Assembly (NCBI GenBank): GCA_946800325.1
Contig: OX326960.1
Location: 57,992,855 to 58,056,854 of the forward strand
Origin: Luzula sylvatica
Taxonomy: Eukaryota; Streptophyta; Magnoliopsida; Poales; Juncaceae
Direction of reading: 5' to 3'
DNA: 64,000 nt
Shown: positions 34,676 through 47,647 of the stretch, one piece after another
Numbering within the stretch: position 1 is the stretch's first letter
How the letters are laid out: every line of letters starts with the position of its first letter
Position numbers and translations under genes: made by a program
Notes under the pieces: model-generated
The model's input: only the letters and a program-made list of their open reading frames with translations
Database searches by the model: none
What the model was told of the DNA's origin: nothing

Positions 34676-37600
34676 ATGATGGAAGATCTGGGTATAGAAG
34701 CAAAGGAGGCCGCGGTACGAGAGGTGGCGAAGCTGTTACCTCTGCCGGACCTTCTCGCCTCCATCGCCTCCATTAAATCGGATTATCTCGCCCGTCAACA
34801 GGTTCCTAATTCGTTTCTTAATCGTAATTTTTGTTTTCCACTCCTCATCAACGATCTAGTTTCTCATACTGATAGTTTGGATTACCTTGTGTTGAAATAA
34901 CTAGCAATTTTGTCATTTATTTGGTTAAAGAGGGATGAATTGCGATAATTTGATAGTCGAAACTATAGTTTCAGCTCAAATACATGAATTATTGATTGTA
35001 TTCATGTATATATTAGATCTTCCAATCAGATCAACCTCAATCGTGCTAACCCTGACCTTATTGCTGCTTGAATTCTCTTCTAATTGTAAGTTTTTCTTTT
35101 TGTTCCAGACAAATGATGCACAACTTAGCACAATGGTTGCCGAACAGGTACTTAAATCATCGTACCAAATCTTAATTACTTCCATATTTACACGTACTTG
35201 CACAAAATTTATCAAACAAATAATTCTAAAACTGTACTCATTTATTTTATACAGGTTGAGCAAGCTCAAGGTGGCATAGAAGCAATGTCTTTGTCACAAA
35301 AAACAATAACCATGCTTAGAGAGAACTTTGTAGGCATCGAAAAGTACGCTCCAAAGTTCATAATTATCCAAATTCTCTTTTTCTTTTTCTTTTTAAAATT
35401 AATTAACATTGCATTTACACAGATTATGCAACGAATGTCAAACTTTAATCGAAAACCATGACAAAATAAAGCTTCTCAGTAACGCAAGAAACAACTTGAA
35501 TACAACACTAAAGGTAACATGATCACGAACAGGAATTCCCTTATTTATTTTATTATTTATATTATATTTATTTTATTATTTGTAGGATATTGGAGGAATG
35601 ATGTCAATTTCTGTAGAAGCATCTGCGGCCCGCGATTCTCTTAGCGACGATAAGGAACTCATTCACACTTACGAGGTTAATTTAATTAATATCTTATTAT
35701 CATTCAAATTTTTAGTAATTTTATATTTATTATGTGTGAATTTCTTTCAATTTTTAGAGATTATCGGCTTTGGATGGGAAGAGACGTTTCGCTTTGGCTG
35801 CAGCTTCGTCTCACAAGGATGAAGTTGGTCGACTCAGGTCAGATTTTTTTTATTTTTATTTTGTTTTTTGAAATTATTACTAAAAATAACATTAAAAATA
35901 TAATATATATTATTTTGTTTATTTGTAGAGAGTATTTTGAAGATGTGGATAGAACATGGGAGACATTTGAGAAAACATTGTGGGAGCATATTTATAACTT
36001 TTATAAGCTTTCTAAAGAAAGGTATAACAAATTACAAATTAATCCTCTTTTTATATCAAATTTACCCTTCTTTTGTTTGAATTTCTCTCTCATATTTTTG
36101 TTTCCTTTTCCAATTTTGCAGTCCACAAACTCTCGTACGAGCCTTAAGGTACAATTTTTTTTTATTTGAATCTCTTTTTTCTCTACTTCAATACTCTTAT
36201 TTATTAAAAACTAATATTTGGAAATTTCTCAAAAATAGAGTAATCGAAATGCAAGAAACTCTAGATCAACAATTAGCAGAAGAGGCGGCCGAAGCTGAGG
36301 GAGGAGGCGCCATGGCCAACATTACAAATCCTCGTAGATCCGCCAAGTAAGTGAACTTTACAAAAACACCCCTGCATTATGCCGAAATCCCAAAAAAGCA
36401 TTTAACATTATTTATTTTCTTGATCTTTTAGCAAAAAGGGAGCTGGAGCAAATGTGTCGCCTAGAAACGGGGGTCAAGATAAGTCAAGGGGAAAAGGGTA
36501 TAAAGATAAATGTTATGAATGCATTGGTAAATCTGTTGAGGGCCGTTTCGATAAATTGCTCACCGAGGTAACCCTCGTATTTATTTATTATTAATTTTTC
36601 TTTTATTTTGTGGTTTTCTTATAATTTATGTTTTTCATGCAGTTTGTAGTTGAGGACTTAAAAGCTGCTCTAGAAGAAGCAAAAGCTGTATGTAGATTGT
36701 TTGTTATTTCTGAATATATTGTTTGGTATTTCATTCATTAATAATATCTTATTTTTTGTATAGATTGGAGATGAGCTGCCAGATATATACGACTATGTTG
36801 CTCCCTGTTTCCCGCCTAGGTAACCAAATATTTAAATCACTTATAATTTATAAAGTACCTTAATACAATTTAATATTTAATAAATAAATTAATTAATTTA
36901 TAATAATTTAAATAGATACGAGATATTCCAGCTCATGGTAAATCTCTACACCGAGAGGTTCATCCAAATGCTTCGTCTTCTCAGTGACCGAGCAACTTCT
37001 ATGACCAACATCGAAATCCTCAAGGCACGCAAATGAAAAAACAAAAACAAGTTTATTTTAATAATAATAATTAAATAATAATATATTTTCTAATTTTAGG
37101 TTACTGGATGGGTAGTGGAGTATCAAGAAAGCCTAATTGGACTGGGTGTAGACGAGTCATTAGCCCAAGTTTGCTCTGAAAGCGGTGCAATGGACCCTCT
37201 CATGAATGCCTATGTTGAAAGAATGCAAGCCACCACCAAAGTAACTTTCAACATAAATTATACATATTTTATGATAAAAATATATATATATGATTGGTTT
37301 TATTATTATGTGTAGAAATGGTACATGAATATATTGGAGGCGGATAAAACGCAACAGCCGAAGAAAACCGAGGACGGGAGACTATACACGCCAGCTCCGG
37401 TCGAAGTGTTCAGAATCTTAACCGAACAAGTACAGATCGTCAGAGAAGAAAGTACCGACGTTATGTTGTACCGTATCGCCCTCGCTCTCATTCAGGTATA
37501 AACATTGCATAAATTTTTATTTTATTTTTTCTTTGCACGGTTTTTGACGCGCTTTTTTTAACAGGTCATGATTGATTTTCAAGCTGCGGAGAGGAAGAGA

Positions 37601-39140
37601 CTCGACGAGCCTGCTTCCGAAGTTGGGTTGGAAGCTCTTTGTGCCTTGGTTAGTTTTTTTTTTAACCTTTTTCAAAACTTTTAAATATCGTATTTACCCC
37701 TCTAATTATTGTTTTTGGTAATTTTGGCAGATTAATAATAACTTGCGCTGTCACGAGCTTTCTACAGAGCTTAGTAGCAGTACAATGGAGTGTCTTCCCC
37801 CAAACTATGCTGAACAGGTTTTTTTATTTTATTTTATTTTATTTGAGCTTAATTTTGCATGAGAAATTTAACGGTACTTTGAATTTCAGGTTAATTTTGA
37901 AGACACTTGCAAAGGCTTTCTTGAAATTGCCAAGGTTTGTCCCCCCCCCTTGAAAAGAATTATGGCTTTTAATATTATTTCAATATTTTAATTTGGTTTT
38001 CTTAATTTAGGAGGCTGTAATTCAAACCGTTAATGTTATATTTGAGGACCCTGGTGTGCAAGAACTCATTGGCAAATTATACCAAAGCGGTACATTAATT
38101 AGTCGATATAATTACTTGATATTAATATTACCAAAATATAAATTAATATTTCTGACTTTTTACTATCATATTTTTAGATTGGTTAGAAGGACAAGTCACT
38201 GAATTTCTCGTAGCGACATTTGCAGATTATTTTGCGGACGTGAAAGCGTAAATTTCTATTTTCAAAATTTAAAAACAAGTCGTATTTCCTTATAATTTCA
38301 AATTTTTTTAATTATGAATTTAAAAAATAGGTATATTGAGGAGAGATCGTTCAGAAGATTTGTCGAAGCTTGCTTAGAGGAAACGCTTGTTTATTATGTC
38401 GAACACCTCTTAATTCATGTATTTAATTATTTATAATTATCTCCATTTTTTATTACTTTAATTATTTCTTCATATTCATATATTTAACTTGAATTCCTTT
38501 TATATATATATAGAAAAACTATATTTTAGAGAACACCATAGTGAGAATGAGAGTGGATGAAGATGTACTCATGGATTTCTTCAGAGAGCATATCAATGTC
38601 ACAGTAAGTTATCTTTTCAAAATTTCATTTTTCTTGTATTTTATTATTTATTTATTTTTGTAATTTTGAATAATTTACAGAAAGTAGAAAATAGACTGAG
38701 GATATTGTCTGATCTGAGAGAGTTAGCTTCGGCTGAGAGTCTCGATACTTTCACAATTGTTTATACAAACATTCTCGAACACCAACCTGATTGCCCTGTA
38801 AGTTCAAAAATAGAATATCACAGTTTAAAACAGTATATTCATATTTTTATTATTCTTGTAGGCTGAGGTAGTCGAGAAGCTCGTGGCTTTACGCGAGGGC
38901 ATTCCAAGAAAGGAAGCCAAAGAGGTAATTGATTAATTAATATTAATTAATCATTATATTAACTTATTGAAAATATGAATGGAAATATGTGTATTTTTAA
39001 ATTAGGTGGTGAGTGAATGTAAACATATATATGAAAGTTCGCTCGTGGATGGAAATCCCTCAAGAGTTGGATTTTTATTTGGAAAAGTTAAGTGTCTCGC
39101 TGCGCCGAAAGGATCTATATGGAGAAAGCTTGGTAATTAA
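34676..39140 (+). CDS. SEC6: Exocyst complex subunit SEC6
   Basis: Twenty-five short exons join in frame to 755 residues, the usual plant SEC6 length. Exons: 34676-34801, 35109-35147, 35255-35343, 35423-35513, 35586-35675, 35758-35837, 35929-36021, 36122-36148, 36239-36346, 36432-36567, 36643-36687, 36764-36819, 36916-37024, 37100-37240, 37316-37495, 37565-37648, 37731-37817, 37890-37934, 38011-38089, 38178-38247, 38331-38418, 38514-38603, 38681-38797, 38862-38924, 39006-39140. Family sequence is clear at the start ([20 protein letters not shown]), in the middle ([33 protein letters not shown]) and at the end ([20 protein letters not shown]). SEC6 is a core subunit of the octameric exocyst that tethers secretory vesicles to the plasma membrane, for example at the cell plate. 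Intron 13 appears to use a GC donor (AAG|GCACGC at 37025) with a normal AG acceptor, since no GT lies before the next in-frame stop. Confidence 0.95.
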
Positions 39141-40071
39141 TTAATGAATGCATAATTAATTAATCAATACATTTTATCGTGTTTTGTAAATTTGGGTTTG
39201 TTGTATTCCTGACATTTTTTTTACCATTCTTTGGTTCATTTGTGTAAACTTTGACCGAACTTTTTACTCGCGTGTTCATGATTTTTGTACATTTCTTCTT
39301 CCTATTATTTTATTTATGTTGTGAAGTATTATTAAATCGTTTATTTTATACAAGATACAGGGAATGGGCTATAGATTTTGAACAGTTGAATTTTTCTTTG
39401 GTACTATTTGAACTGTTCATGTATTGATTCATTTCGAATACAACATGGTCTCGTATACTTTTATTTGATTTTAATTTTAATACTTTTGACTGGCTTTGTC
39501 TTTGTTCCTTCCCCATGAAAACAAATTAACAAACTTTGGCCCACCATGTCTCACGTAACATTTTCTATTACTCTACTATTCAATATTATATGGCAAAATA
39601 GTATATTACATAAAATGTGTCAAAATGTCGAAATGAATGGATACACGAAGATCGTGAGCTACCAAATATGGTACCTGTAGAGATTTAAAAAGGTACCGTC
39701 CTGTCTCGGTTATTCTTTCATTGATGCAACAAGTTTTCTTTTCTTTTCCAAAAAGCTAGTTATCTCTCAGTTGGCTTTTCAAAATTTAAAATAAGTACAC
39801 CCTCATTTTCAGTGCTGCTAATGGAACCCCATCCCCAACTCCATTTATTAAATGAAAAAGGAGCAGTCTTCATCTTTTACTTACATGTCCTCTCAAACTT
39901 CATAATTTATTAAGTTTCCAAAATACTCGGTTCAATGTGTAAATTAATAAATATTAAGGGGTTTATGTGTGAAGGCCCAATGAAATAAAAATGAACACGA
40001 CCACACTTTTGTGTTCTATATATTCTACCCCTTGAACAGAGAGCTACATTTTAGTTATACCTATTCCTTCC
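39141..40071. other. Intergenic DNA
   Basis: SEC6 3' UTR followed by AT-rich DNA. A TATATATT motif at about 40016 precedes the small possible gene at 40072. Nothing else is recognised. Confidence 0.45.
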
Positions 40072-40268
40072 ATGGCTCGGTACAAGAACAATAATGGTGG
40101 ATTATTTATTTTTACATTTCTAGCTTGTATTGAGGTAATCACATTCTTTATTTTTCATTCTACTTCTTGGAGTATTGACTATCATAGATTTGCATGTGAT
40201 TTTGTTTTTTTGGTTTTTTTTTTCAATGGGTACAGGATAAGCAGCCTCCAATTCAATTGAAATGGTGA
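40072..40268 (+). CDS. Possible tiny two-exon secreted or membrane peptide (31 aa)
   Basis: ATG at 40072 opens MARYKNNNGGLFIFTFLACIE, a basic N-terminus plus hydrophobic core like a signal peptide. A GTAATC donor follows at 40135 and a TACAG acceptor ends at 40235. The spliced frame continues DKQPPIQLKW and stops at 40268. Exons: 40072-40134, 40236-40268. A TATA-like motif lies about 55 bases upstream of the ATG. I do not recognise the family and the peptide is very short, so chance is a real alternative. Confidence 0.25.
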
Positions 40269-40879
40269 AAACTCGGAAAAAAAGATAATTTGGATAGGTC
40301 ATGTGGCTAGCAGCTTCTTAATTAACTTCTAATCTTCTGTAATGTTCTTTATCTTGAATTCACTTCCAATTATGAATTATGTATGGTTCTTGAGGAAATA
40401 TGATATTTTGTTAAGCAAATTTTGCCATATGAATTAATTTTCTTTGATTTCTCTGAGTTTTTTTGGTATGAATTAATGGAACAGTTTTAAAAGTTAATAA
40501 TAATTTCATAATTTGTTGCTTGTGTTGTTTATAATTAAGAACAATTTTTTTTTCCGAGGGAAATAGGACCATCTGTCTGTCCCTGTTTTTCATTAAGGTT
40601 AACCATTCATTACACTGTAGTCTGTATTTATGCCAAGTACTATTTATTATTACGCAGTGCTCCATTTTATTATTATTACGCAGTGCTCCTTATAGGTAAA
40701 TTAAGAACAATGTTTTACAATTGCAACAGATCAATAAATCAAAAATTACTAACAATTAACATGCAAATTGCCAGTGCATGTAATTTTCTCTCATTTATTG
40801 ACACTTTATCTAATGAACCAATTTTTTTTTTACCGAAGTAACAAATTTTCCCTATGATTTCAAACATTTATTTGGCATT
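40269..40879. other. Intergenic DNA
   Basis: AT-rich, with a short direct repeat 'attattacgcagtgctcc' at 40650-40690. It includes the laccase 3' flank. No gene seen. Confidence 0.45.
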
Positions 40880-43800
40880 TTAGCAAGGAGGCATATCACG
40901 AGGCGGTGGTAAAATCTTCTCATTTGCACCTTTGCCATTCTTGGTTATAAACACCATGTCCATTCCCCATACTGTATGCCGATCAAAATGGCAGTGCATG
41001 AACCACACACCTAATTTAAACAAAAAATAGACTCTTAATATGGTTATAATATAAGGAGTCATGACATGCTATGAATTAAAAAAAATCTCATTGATTTTCC
41101 ACAAAAAATTCTAAAAAAAAACTCACCTGGATTAGCAGCCCTGAACCGGATTGCGGCCCACCCATTCTTCGGCACGCCAATTGTGTTCTGAAAAGGAGGA
41201 TCGACTAAGTTGTAACTCAATGGATCTTTCTCCTTATCAAAGATACCGAATCCTTTTCCGACAACATAGAAACTGTGGCCATGCAAGTGCATGGGGTGGG
41301 GCTCTCCACCAAAAAAGCTAGTCCCTTGGAACACAATCTCGACAGTCGTGTTATACTCCAACACCTTCACTTTCGTATTCTTTTTAGTAAGAAGCACTTT
41401 TGGGTCTGGCGGGATGAACTCCATATCTTCCGTGAAATTGAACGCAAATGGCGGTTTGTTTGGAAAGTCGGGGGTGTATTGATCGGGGAGAGAGAAATAG
41501 TATGCCTCTAGAATATCAATTTGTGGATATTGGAAACTCACATTGTTCAAACTAGCGGCGACCATATTGTTATTCGGACCAATGCAAGATTTATTATCAG
41601 GACACAAAACTTCGTTAATGGATATTGTGATGTACATGTGTTCGTCAATTGTTTTCGGTATGTCTATTGGGTGGTCCAAGCTTGCTAGTGAGCGGAGCCC
41701 ATTACTAAAATCTTCCGCTGCAACAGTATCATTAATGACCGGCAATGAGGCCAGAAGCGGTTTGCTCGGAACTGAGCTATTGGTTTTGTATTCTAGAATG
41801 GCAGTTGTGTAATTACCATCATAACGGATTTGTAAGTTAGTATCATAAGGGCGGGCAGTTATATAGTAACGAGAAGGAGACGAGGAGGTTTGGAGTTGGT
41901 TAGCTTCTAGAAGGATGTCAATGGATTGGCCCGGAGGTATCATTATGTAGTCGGTTGTGTAAGGCTTGGTGTAGCTCGCATCCGTGCCAATTATTGTTAG
42001 ACGGTGATTCGTGATCGCAAAGAAGAACTCATTACTCATAGCCACATTGACTAACCTAATGAGGTAGGCTTTCCCTTGTTCTACTAGTACCTTGAAAGTA
42101 TCTGCATCGTGTCACGGAGAACAAATTGAGGAGATTTAGTTTATTAGCTACTACTGTAATATTGAAGATTTATATGGATTTTTTTCTTTTCGATTTCCAT
42201 TAAACATTAATTCCATGACATGAAAAAAGAGCTTAATTAATTACCATTTTTTGAACATGGAAGAAAATCACCAGGTTGGCCATTAATAGTATTAGCAGTA
42301 GAAGGTTCTATATCACCACCGGTCCGAAGCGCATTTTCCAACAGTTGAGTTACATCCTCATTCCACCACTCCCCTGCATAAAAAGAAAAATTAATTTGAT
42401 CACAACACAATGTAACCATTTCTCCTAACAAAATGCATACCTAGTAGAAGGATGACCTCTTTGTGCGGCTTAGGGAACGGATAGGTGGTTCCACGTTTCG
42501 GATACACAACAATTGCGCCATAAAGTGTCGTGCGATCAAAACCTGTGTGTGCATGCCACCAAACTGTTCCTTCTTCTTGTGTGAAATGGATTCGTTGTGT
42601 GAAGTTTGATCCTGCCTGAATCGGACACTGCGTCACGTACTCGGGCCCATCGGACCACGGGTCCCTTGGCTGATTCACACCATGCCTATATATCGCAAAT
42701 TATACATATCGATTAGGGATTAATTATTTAATTATATCGTGTATAAGAGAATCATTAGCTATGTCACGTCTATAGAAGATATTTAAGGATGAATAAGAAG
42801 ACTTTAGAGTTTAGAGATCATTTCAAATTAATATTACACACATAATGAACTTACTAACTTCTAACAAAATGAACTATTTCCCAATAACATCACTTTCACT
42901 CCCTACCACCAATAGACGATTGTCAAAAAAATGTACTGACGTGGTCAGAAAACAAAGTTGTGGTGGTTACATATGTTAAGTATTTTCTTCGATCACCAGT
43001 ACCGTAATATAACAGTACTACACTTAATTGGTTGATCATGTGTCAACAAAAGTGAAGGAAATACAAAAAAATCGTACCAATGGAGAGTGATGTTCTTGTT
43101 GCCACTGTTGATGACGTTGACAATCACATTATCACCATTACGAGCATATATCGTGGGGCCCGGATACTGGCCATTTACGGTCAGTATGTTCTTTGTATGG
43201 CAAAGACGACTGAACGGAGTTTCTTCTATCTGTAAGTAATATATTAATAATCTAATAATCATATAATTGATAATGTGTTATTAATTAACAGTTTATAGTA
43301 GCATACTATCAATGTGAGATTCACGCATAAACTATTCGGGCAATTGAAAGTTAGTACATGGACGGTACCATTGCTTAAGAAACTTAATCATTTTAACAGT
43401 TCCTTGAAAATGACTTAAAAAAAAACTTGATTATTTTTATTTGTGACGGAATTTGTTGTTACGTCTCTGATTTCGATTAATAGGAACAAAGTTTGCTAAT
43501 ATGTATATCATACCACGTCTCCCAAAATTACAAGATTGAGTGACTTATTTATCTCCACTTTCAGACCACTCAAATACTGTACAGGCAACTAAACTCGATC
43601 ATTGGTCTTACATGCATTTGTTTGGGGTTATGCTAATTGCTAATACCGGTACATTAAGAAAACATCAATGAAGTTAAAATTAATTGCACATATATTTGTA
43701 GGTTTTGAATTCGTATAGTACAAGTTCGAATTTTACCTATAAATCGTGACTATATAATAGAATTTTAGTCAAGTGATAAAAACTTACGACGAAAGTATAG

Positions 43801-43901
43801 TAACGAGTCTTTGCTAAAGTTGCACGGACATTGAAGAACCCGCATAACATGAGAAAACCAGAGAGCTTCATCAAAGAAACCCTACCAAAGAGAGACATCA
43901 T
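40880..43901 (-). CDS. Laccase (multicopper oxidase), secreted
   Basis: Six minus-strand exons join in frame: 43788-43901, 43078-43229, 42441-42685, 42245-42373, 41127-42101, 40880-41010 (581 residues). Residues 1-30 form a signal peptide. The three cupredoxin domains and all four copper-binding segments are present: HWHG (formed across the exon 2/3 join), [19 protein letters not shown] and [12 protein letters not shown]. Plant laccases work in the cell wall, oxidising monolignols or flavonoids with oxygen as acceptor. Several N-glycosylation sequons (NIT, NFT, NYT, NNVS) fit secretion. [12 protein letters not shown] differs slightly from the common HCHLERHTTWGM. It feels closest to the group that includes TT10/LAC15, but I cannot assign the orthologue. 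A TATA-like box is at 44074-44082. Confidence 0.94.
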
Positions 43902-43909
43902 GTTTTTTT

Positions 43910-44499
43910 TAAAAAAAAAAAAATCTAAAGCAAAACAAGATAGAATATGGTAGAAACTAGAAAAGAGATTATTTTCTAGGGAAAAAATGATGATTGAGCA
44001 AACACGACCAGTGCTTAAGTAAGGTTGTTTAAATATTTAAATATGTATATGTATCTATGATATGGTATCAGAGTATTTATAGGAGAATTAAGAAAGACGT
44101 AATAAAGATGGATCTCGGGTTTCACTGGTTTATAATTCATTCGCGTTTCTTTCACGACTCATATATAGGATAGCATAGTTTTTGTTTTGTAGTAGATTTG
44201 CCTGGGCCCTGAACTAAATTTGGAAAAGGTCATATGGTTTAGGTAAAAATGTGTTAGGTTTGGAAAATAAAATTTGATTAAAAGGTTTGGAAATTTTCCC
44301 TCGGTTCATGCACCTTGTAACTATGAGATATTTGTAGAATAAAAAGAACGAGTAAATAGAGAATGTTTGGTGATATTCTGTTGATTGATGATAATAATAC
44401 TTGAATACACAATCTGTCACAACATATGATATTTTATATCTCATATTCAACCAACTAAATTATGAGTTCATTGACTGTAACTATAAGACATCTTGGATT
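43910..44499. other. Laccase promoter region and AT-rich DNA
   Basis: Contains the laccase TATA-like box and AT-rich sequence. No other gene seen. Confidence 0.5.
44074..44082 (-). promoter_or_regulatory. Putative laccase TATA box
   Basis: CTATAAATA on the minus strand, about 175 bases upstream of the laccase ATG at 43901. Position and sequence fit a core promoter. Confidence 0.5.
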
Positions 44500-45046
44500 T
44501 CGTACTTGACTTGTTAACAAATCCAAATATTTTTACGTGGAAACCCGAAGGAAAAAAATCACGGCCGCCGGCGCTCAAACTATTTTACTATACTGGAGAA
44601 AAAAAAAATACAATTGTTGATATTTGTTGGAATGAATGAAATTTTAGCCTAGTCCATATATTTATAATCAAGCCTATCCAATACAAGAAAATAATCATTG
44701 TTATAATTACCATTCAATCATGACAATAAAAATATAATGAAATAACCTACCTCTCTATTTACCAATTTCATAAATCTTGGATTTCCAATTAAATCTCCGT
44801 AACATAACAATCTCCGACTTGGAGACTTCAGCATCAATCTTCTTTTCTCTCGTCCCGAGCGGAACTTCCATGAACCCGGCGACAACACCCACTGGCTCAG
44901 GTGACCAGCCCCACTGAGGTGACGCACAACCTCAGTTTCTCAGTAGGAACTTCCTTGGTCAGCATATCTGCATCGTTCTTGGCACCTTGGATCTTCTCCA
45001 GCGATATGACCCCATCATTAACAAGTTCTCGGATGTAGTGATATTA
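44500..45046 (-). mobile_element. Copia retrotransposon fragment: end of pol and 3' LTR
   Basis: Minus-strand translation of 44897-45040 reads YIRELVNDGVISLEKIQGAK and then NDADMLTKEVPTEKLRLC to a stop at 44897. This is the C-terminal end of a Ty1/copia RNase H polyprotein. Downstream on that strand is a purine-rich stretch (CCAAGTCGGAGAT) and then TGTTATGTTACGGAG from 44809, the usual PPT and LTR start. The LTR contains GGGTTTCCACGTAAA, common in plant copia LTRs. The LTR end near 44500 is a guess. The rest of the element is absent. Confidence 0.65.
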
Positions 45047-45048
45047 AA

Positions 45049-46062
45049 TTGGGGTTTAGCCCGGAGGCATGCAACACCATAACTAGCTTACGTAATATTA
45101 AATTGAATGACCTAGATGATAATAATACCATACAACTTGCTCATAATGAGATGATACCTGGTTGTAAGCCAGTAGAGGGGTCTAGTAGTACTAAGTCAAA
45201 CAACTTATCACATTCTGATATTTATGCGCACACTAACTCTTTACACGATGATCCATTAGAGGAATTCGGGCGATATCTCGCGAGACGAAGTGGTGCAAAG
45301 GTTGAACGAAAAGAGGATGGTTTATGCCTCTGGTAAGGCCGAGGGGGAGAAGTAGAGAATCTGGTCATTTATTTTGTATCACTCCAACTTTTTGTGTTAT
45401 GTAGGGAGTGTTTTATTTAGATCTTACCGTTTCGTATGTCGTTAAAAAAATTATTGCTATTAAGTTGGAGCGTGAGGGAATAAGATTATCTACAACTTTC
45501 GTGTTGGTTGATGTTCTGTCAGAGGAATTTACAAATTTCGTATGGACAGAATACTGGACAGATACATGCAACTTTCTGTATGAAAGAGTGTATATTGGAT
45601 TTACATGTCTTTTGGCCCATCCTAATCCTATGTGATATAAATAGGATAATTCTCTCTCATCTCTTGTGGTTCATTCAGTCCAATTCATTCAGAATATTCC
45701 AGAAAATTGTGAGACAACTTTCTAGAGAGTGAAAGGGTGTAAAGAGAGTGAAACCGTGAAAAGAAGTTTTCCGGTATAGAGAATCAAACAATCGAGCAAG
45801 TTCGCCGGTGCATCGTCTAGGCAGTTGCACCCGCGACCGACGTCTTACGAGTCAAGGTGGATACACGTAGAGGAGCAACAATTGGGGCTCTTTCAGTTGT
45901 GATCGATTCGGACGAGTAATTTCAGTCGGAGACGAAATCGAGTGAATCGGCAACGTCAACGAACGGTGAAAGACGCGTGGTGTGGGACGCGCGGATTGTC
46001 ACCAACGTGACACGAAAAGAAGACTAGCAATCAACCCTTCGTGTGCAATCAATTTTGCACTG
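45049..46062 (+). mobile_element. Degenerate LTR-retroelement segment: ORF tail, PPT, LTR-like block
   Basis: An open tail (45049-45336, no ATG) ends LARRSGAKVERKEDGLCLW*. A purine tract GAGGGGGAGAAG follows at about 45344. Next come a TATA motif (GATATAAATAGG near 45634) and a leader-like GC-richer stretch ending TTTTGCAC just before TGGTATGAATCT at about 46062. The last word resembles a mutated initiator-methionine tRNA primer site (TGGTATCAGAGC). PPT, LTR and PBS in this order suggest an LTR between internal sequences. There is no second LTR to compare, so this is tentative. Confidence 0.35.
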
Positions 46063-46089
46063 GTATGAATCTAATCTTCTTAATTGTAT

Positions 46090-47645
46090 CGTACCCTTCG
46101 AAGTCATGGCGTGATCTCGGGAATAGGGGAACCGGACCGGGCCTACATATCCGCTGCGCGGGTCCGGAGCCGGGTAGAATCCGCAACAGTCGGTCTCTTC
46201 CTCTCTTCAGAAAATCTGATTGCTTCTCTTTTCTTTCACAAAGAAATTCAGCCAAGTTTCACTCTTTTCTTTCTCTGTAAGAAAACTATTTTCTCTAAGT
46301 TTTTACTCTCTAAATTCGAAATTCTTGAGTGTAAAATTCTGCCCAAGAGATTGAGTGAATCTATCCTTATTTATGAAGAGGTTTAAGTGTGTATTTATAA
46401 TCAAGTGGAAAACTCTTAGAATTCCAACCACTTTTGTGGTATCCAATGCTCACAAAATATCTTCATCAAATGAATAATATCCTGAATATTAATACCATGC
46501 ATCCATACATGCATGTAGCATTCGATTAATGCTTTATACCTCTTCATCTTTATTTGATTTTCTGTGTCCAATCCAAACTTGTCTTTGTGTGTGACCCTAT
46601 AGGTTTATTTAATGTTGGCAACATATTAAATCTCTATTTAAATATGCAAATCATAATTGGCCTCTAGCAAGGCATTATGACTACCCAAATTAAATAAATG
46701 ATTTGTGATCATAACCTATTTATCAAATAGACAAATTACTAGCTCTCTTGTTCATACGATATCTGTTGATCAAAGACATGGTCAAATGTCATCCTTTCTA
46801 AATCAACTTAACTCTTTCCCGATATAGAATTAGATTGAATGTTCAATTAGTATTAACAACACATGTTCATCTTATTGAGCGTGGCCACGCATTTCCTTCA
46901 ATCCTAATTCATCAGGGGGCCCCGAGAGATATCTCTTTCAATCATGAAAGGAACAACTTCCATCTTGGTTATTCACATCCTCCAACATGCTTCATGTAAT
47001 ACCCAATGATGATCTTGATCACCCGGTTAAAGATAACAAAGAAACATATCTAAGTATCACAATTCACAGGTGAGAAATCTAATGATAACCTCAGGTCAAA
47101 GGACTAAAATTCTATTTGTTTATGAGAATATATATAATGACAATAAACATGTATATTCTCATAAGTTGGTCAGTCCAATATGTAGTCTCTAATACATATA
47201 TATATATTCCATATTTGACATCACTACATCTCTATGTATTCCATGTCCATGATCAGTAAAACATAATCATCTCATATGCGAATATACTGGTGTACATATA
47301 TATTCTATTTTCTTAGACATGTATATCTCTATATACATCATATATATGACCAGGGACATTTAGAATCGTATTACGTTCATTGTTACAGTTTTACTATCAT
47401 AATCACATATTATGATGATGCATAAACTAGTGATACAATTCAAGGCTTATTCACATATTCCTAAATATGTTAAATAACCAGTACACGTATTAAATGAAAC
47501 TTTAATCAAATATTAAAATATTAGATCAACAAACATAAATAATAATGATCATTCGTTTATATACAAGCTAAACAGTTCAGTCTAGGGTATTATTCTGTTC
47601 TGCCCAGGGCATTATTTCGTTCAGCCTAGGGCATTATTTCCTTCA
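46090..47645 (-). mobile_element. Copia remnant: LTR piece and post-pol region
   Basis: 46200-46450 has a minus-strand TATA (ATAAATAAGG near 46365) and LTR-like composition. 46500-47645 resembles the non-coding stretch between pol and 3' LTR of the complete copia element at 49678-50983. Shared words in the same order include GTCAGTCCAATAT, GATCAGTAAAAC, ATCATCTCAT, GGGACATTTAGAAT and TTTTACTATCAT. Near 47580-47645 a roughly 26-bp unit CAGCCTAGGGCATTATTTC is repeated three times. No coding region is left. Confidence 0.5.
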
Positions 47646-47647
47646 AT

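Noticed and set aside
41275..41812. Plus-strand frames inside the laccase
   Set aside because: Shadows of the large laccase exon on the other strand.
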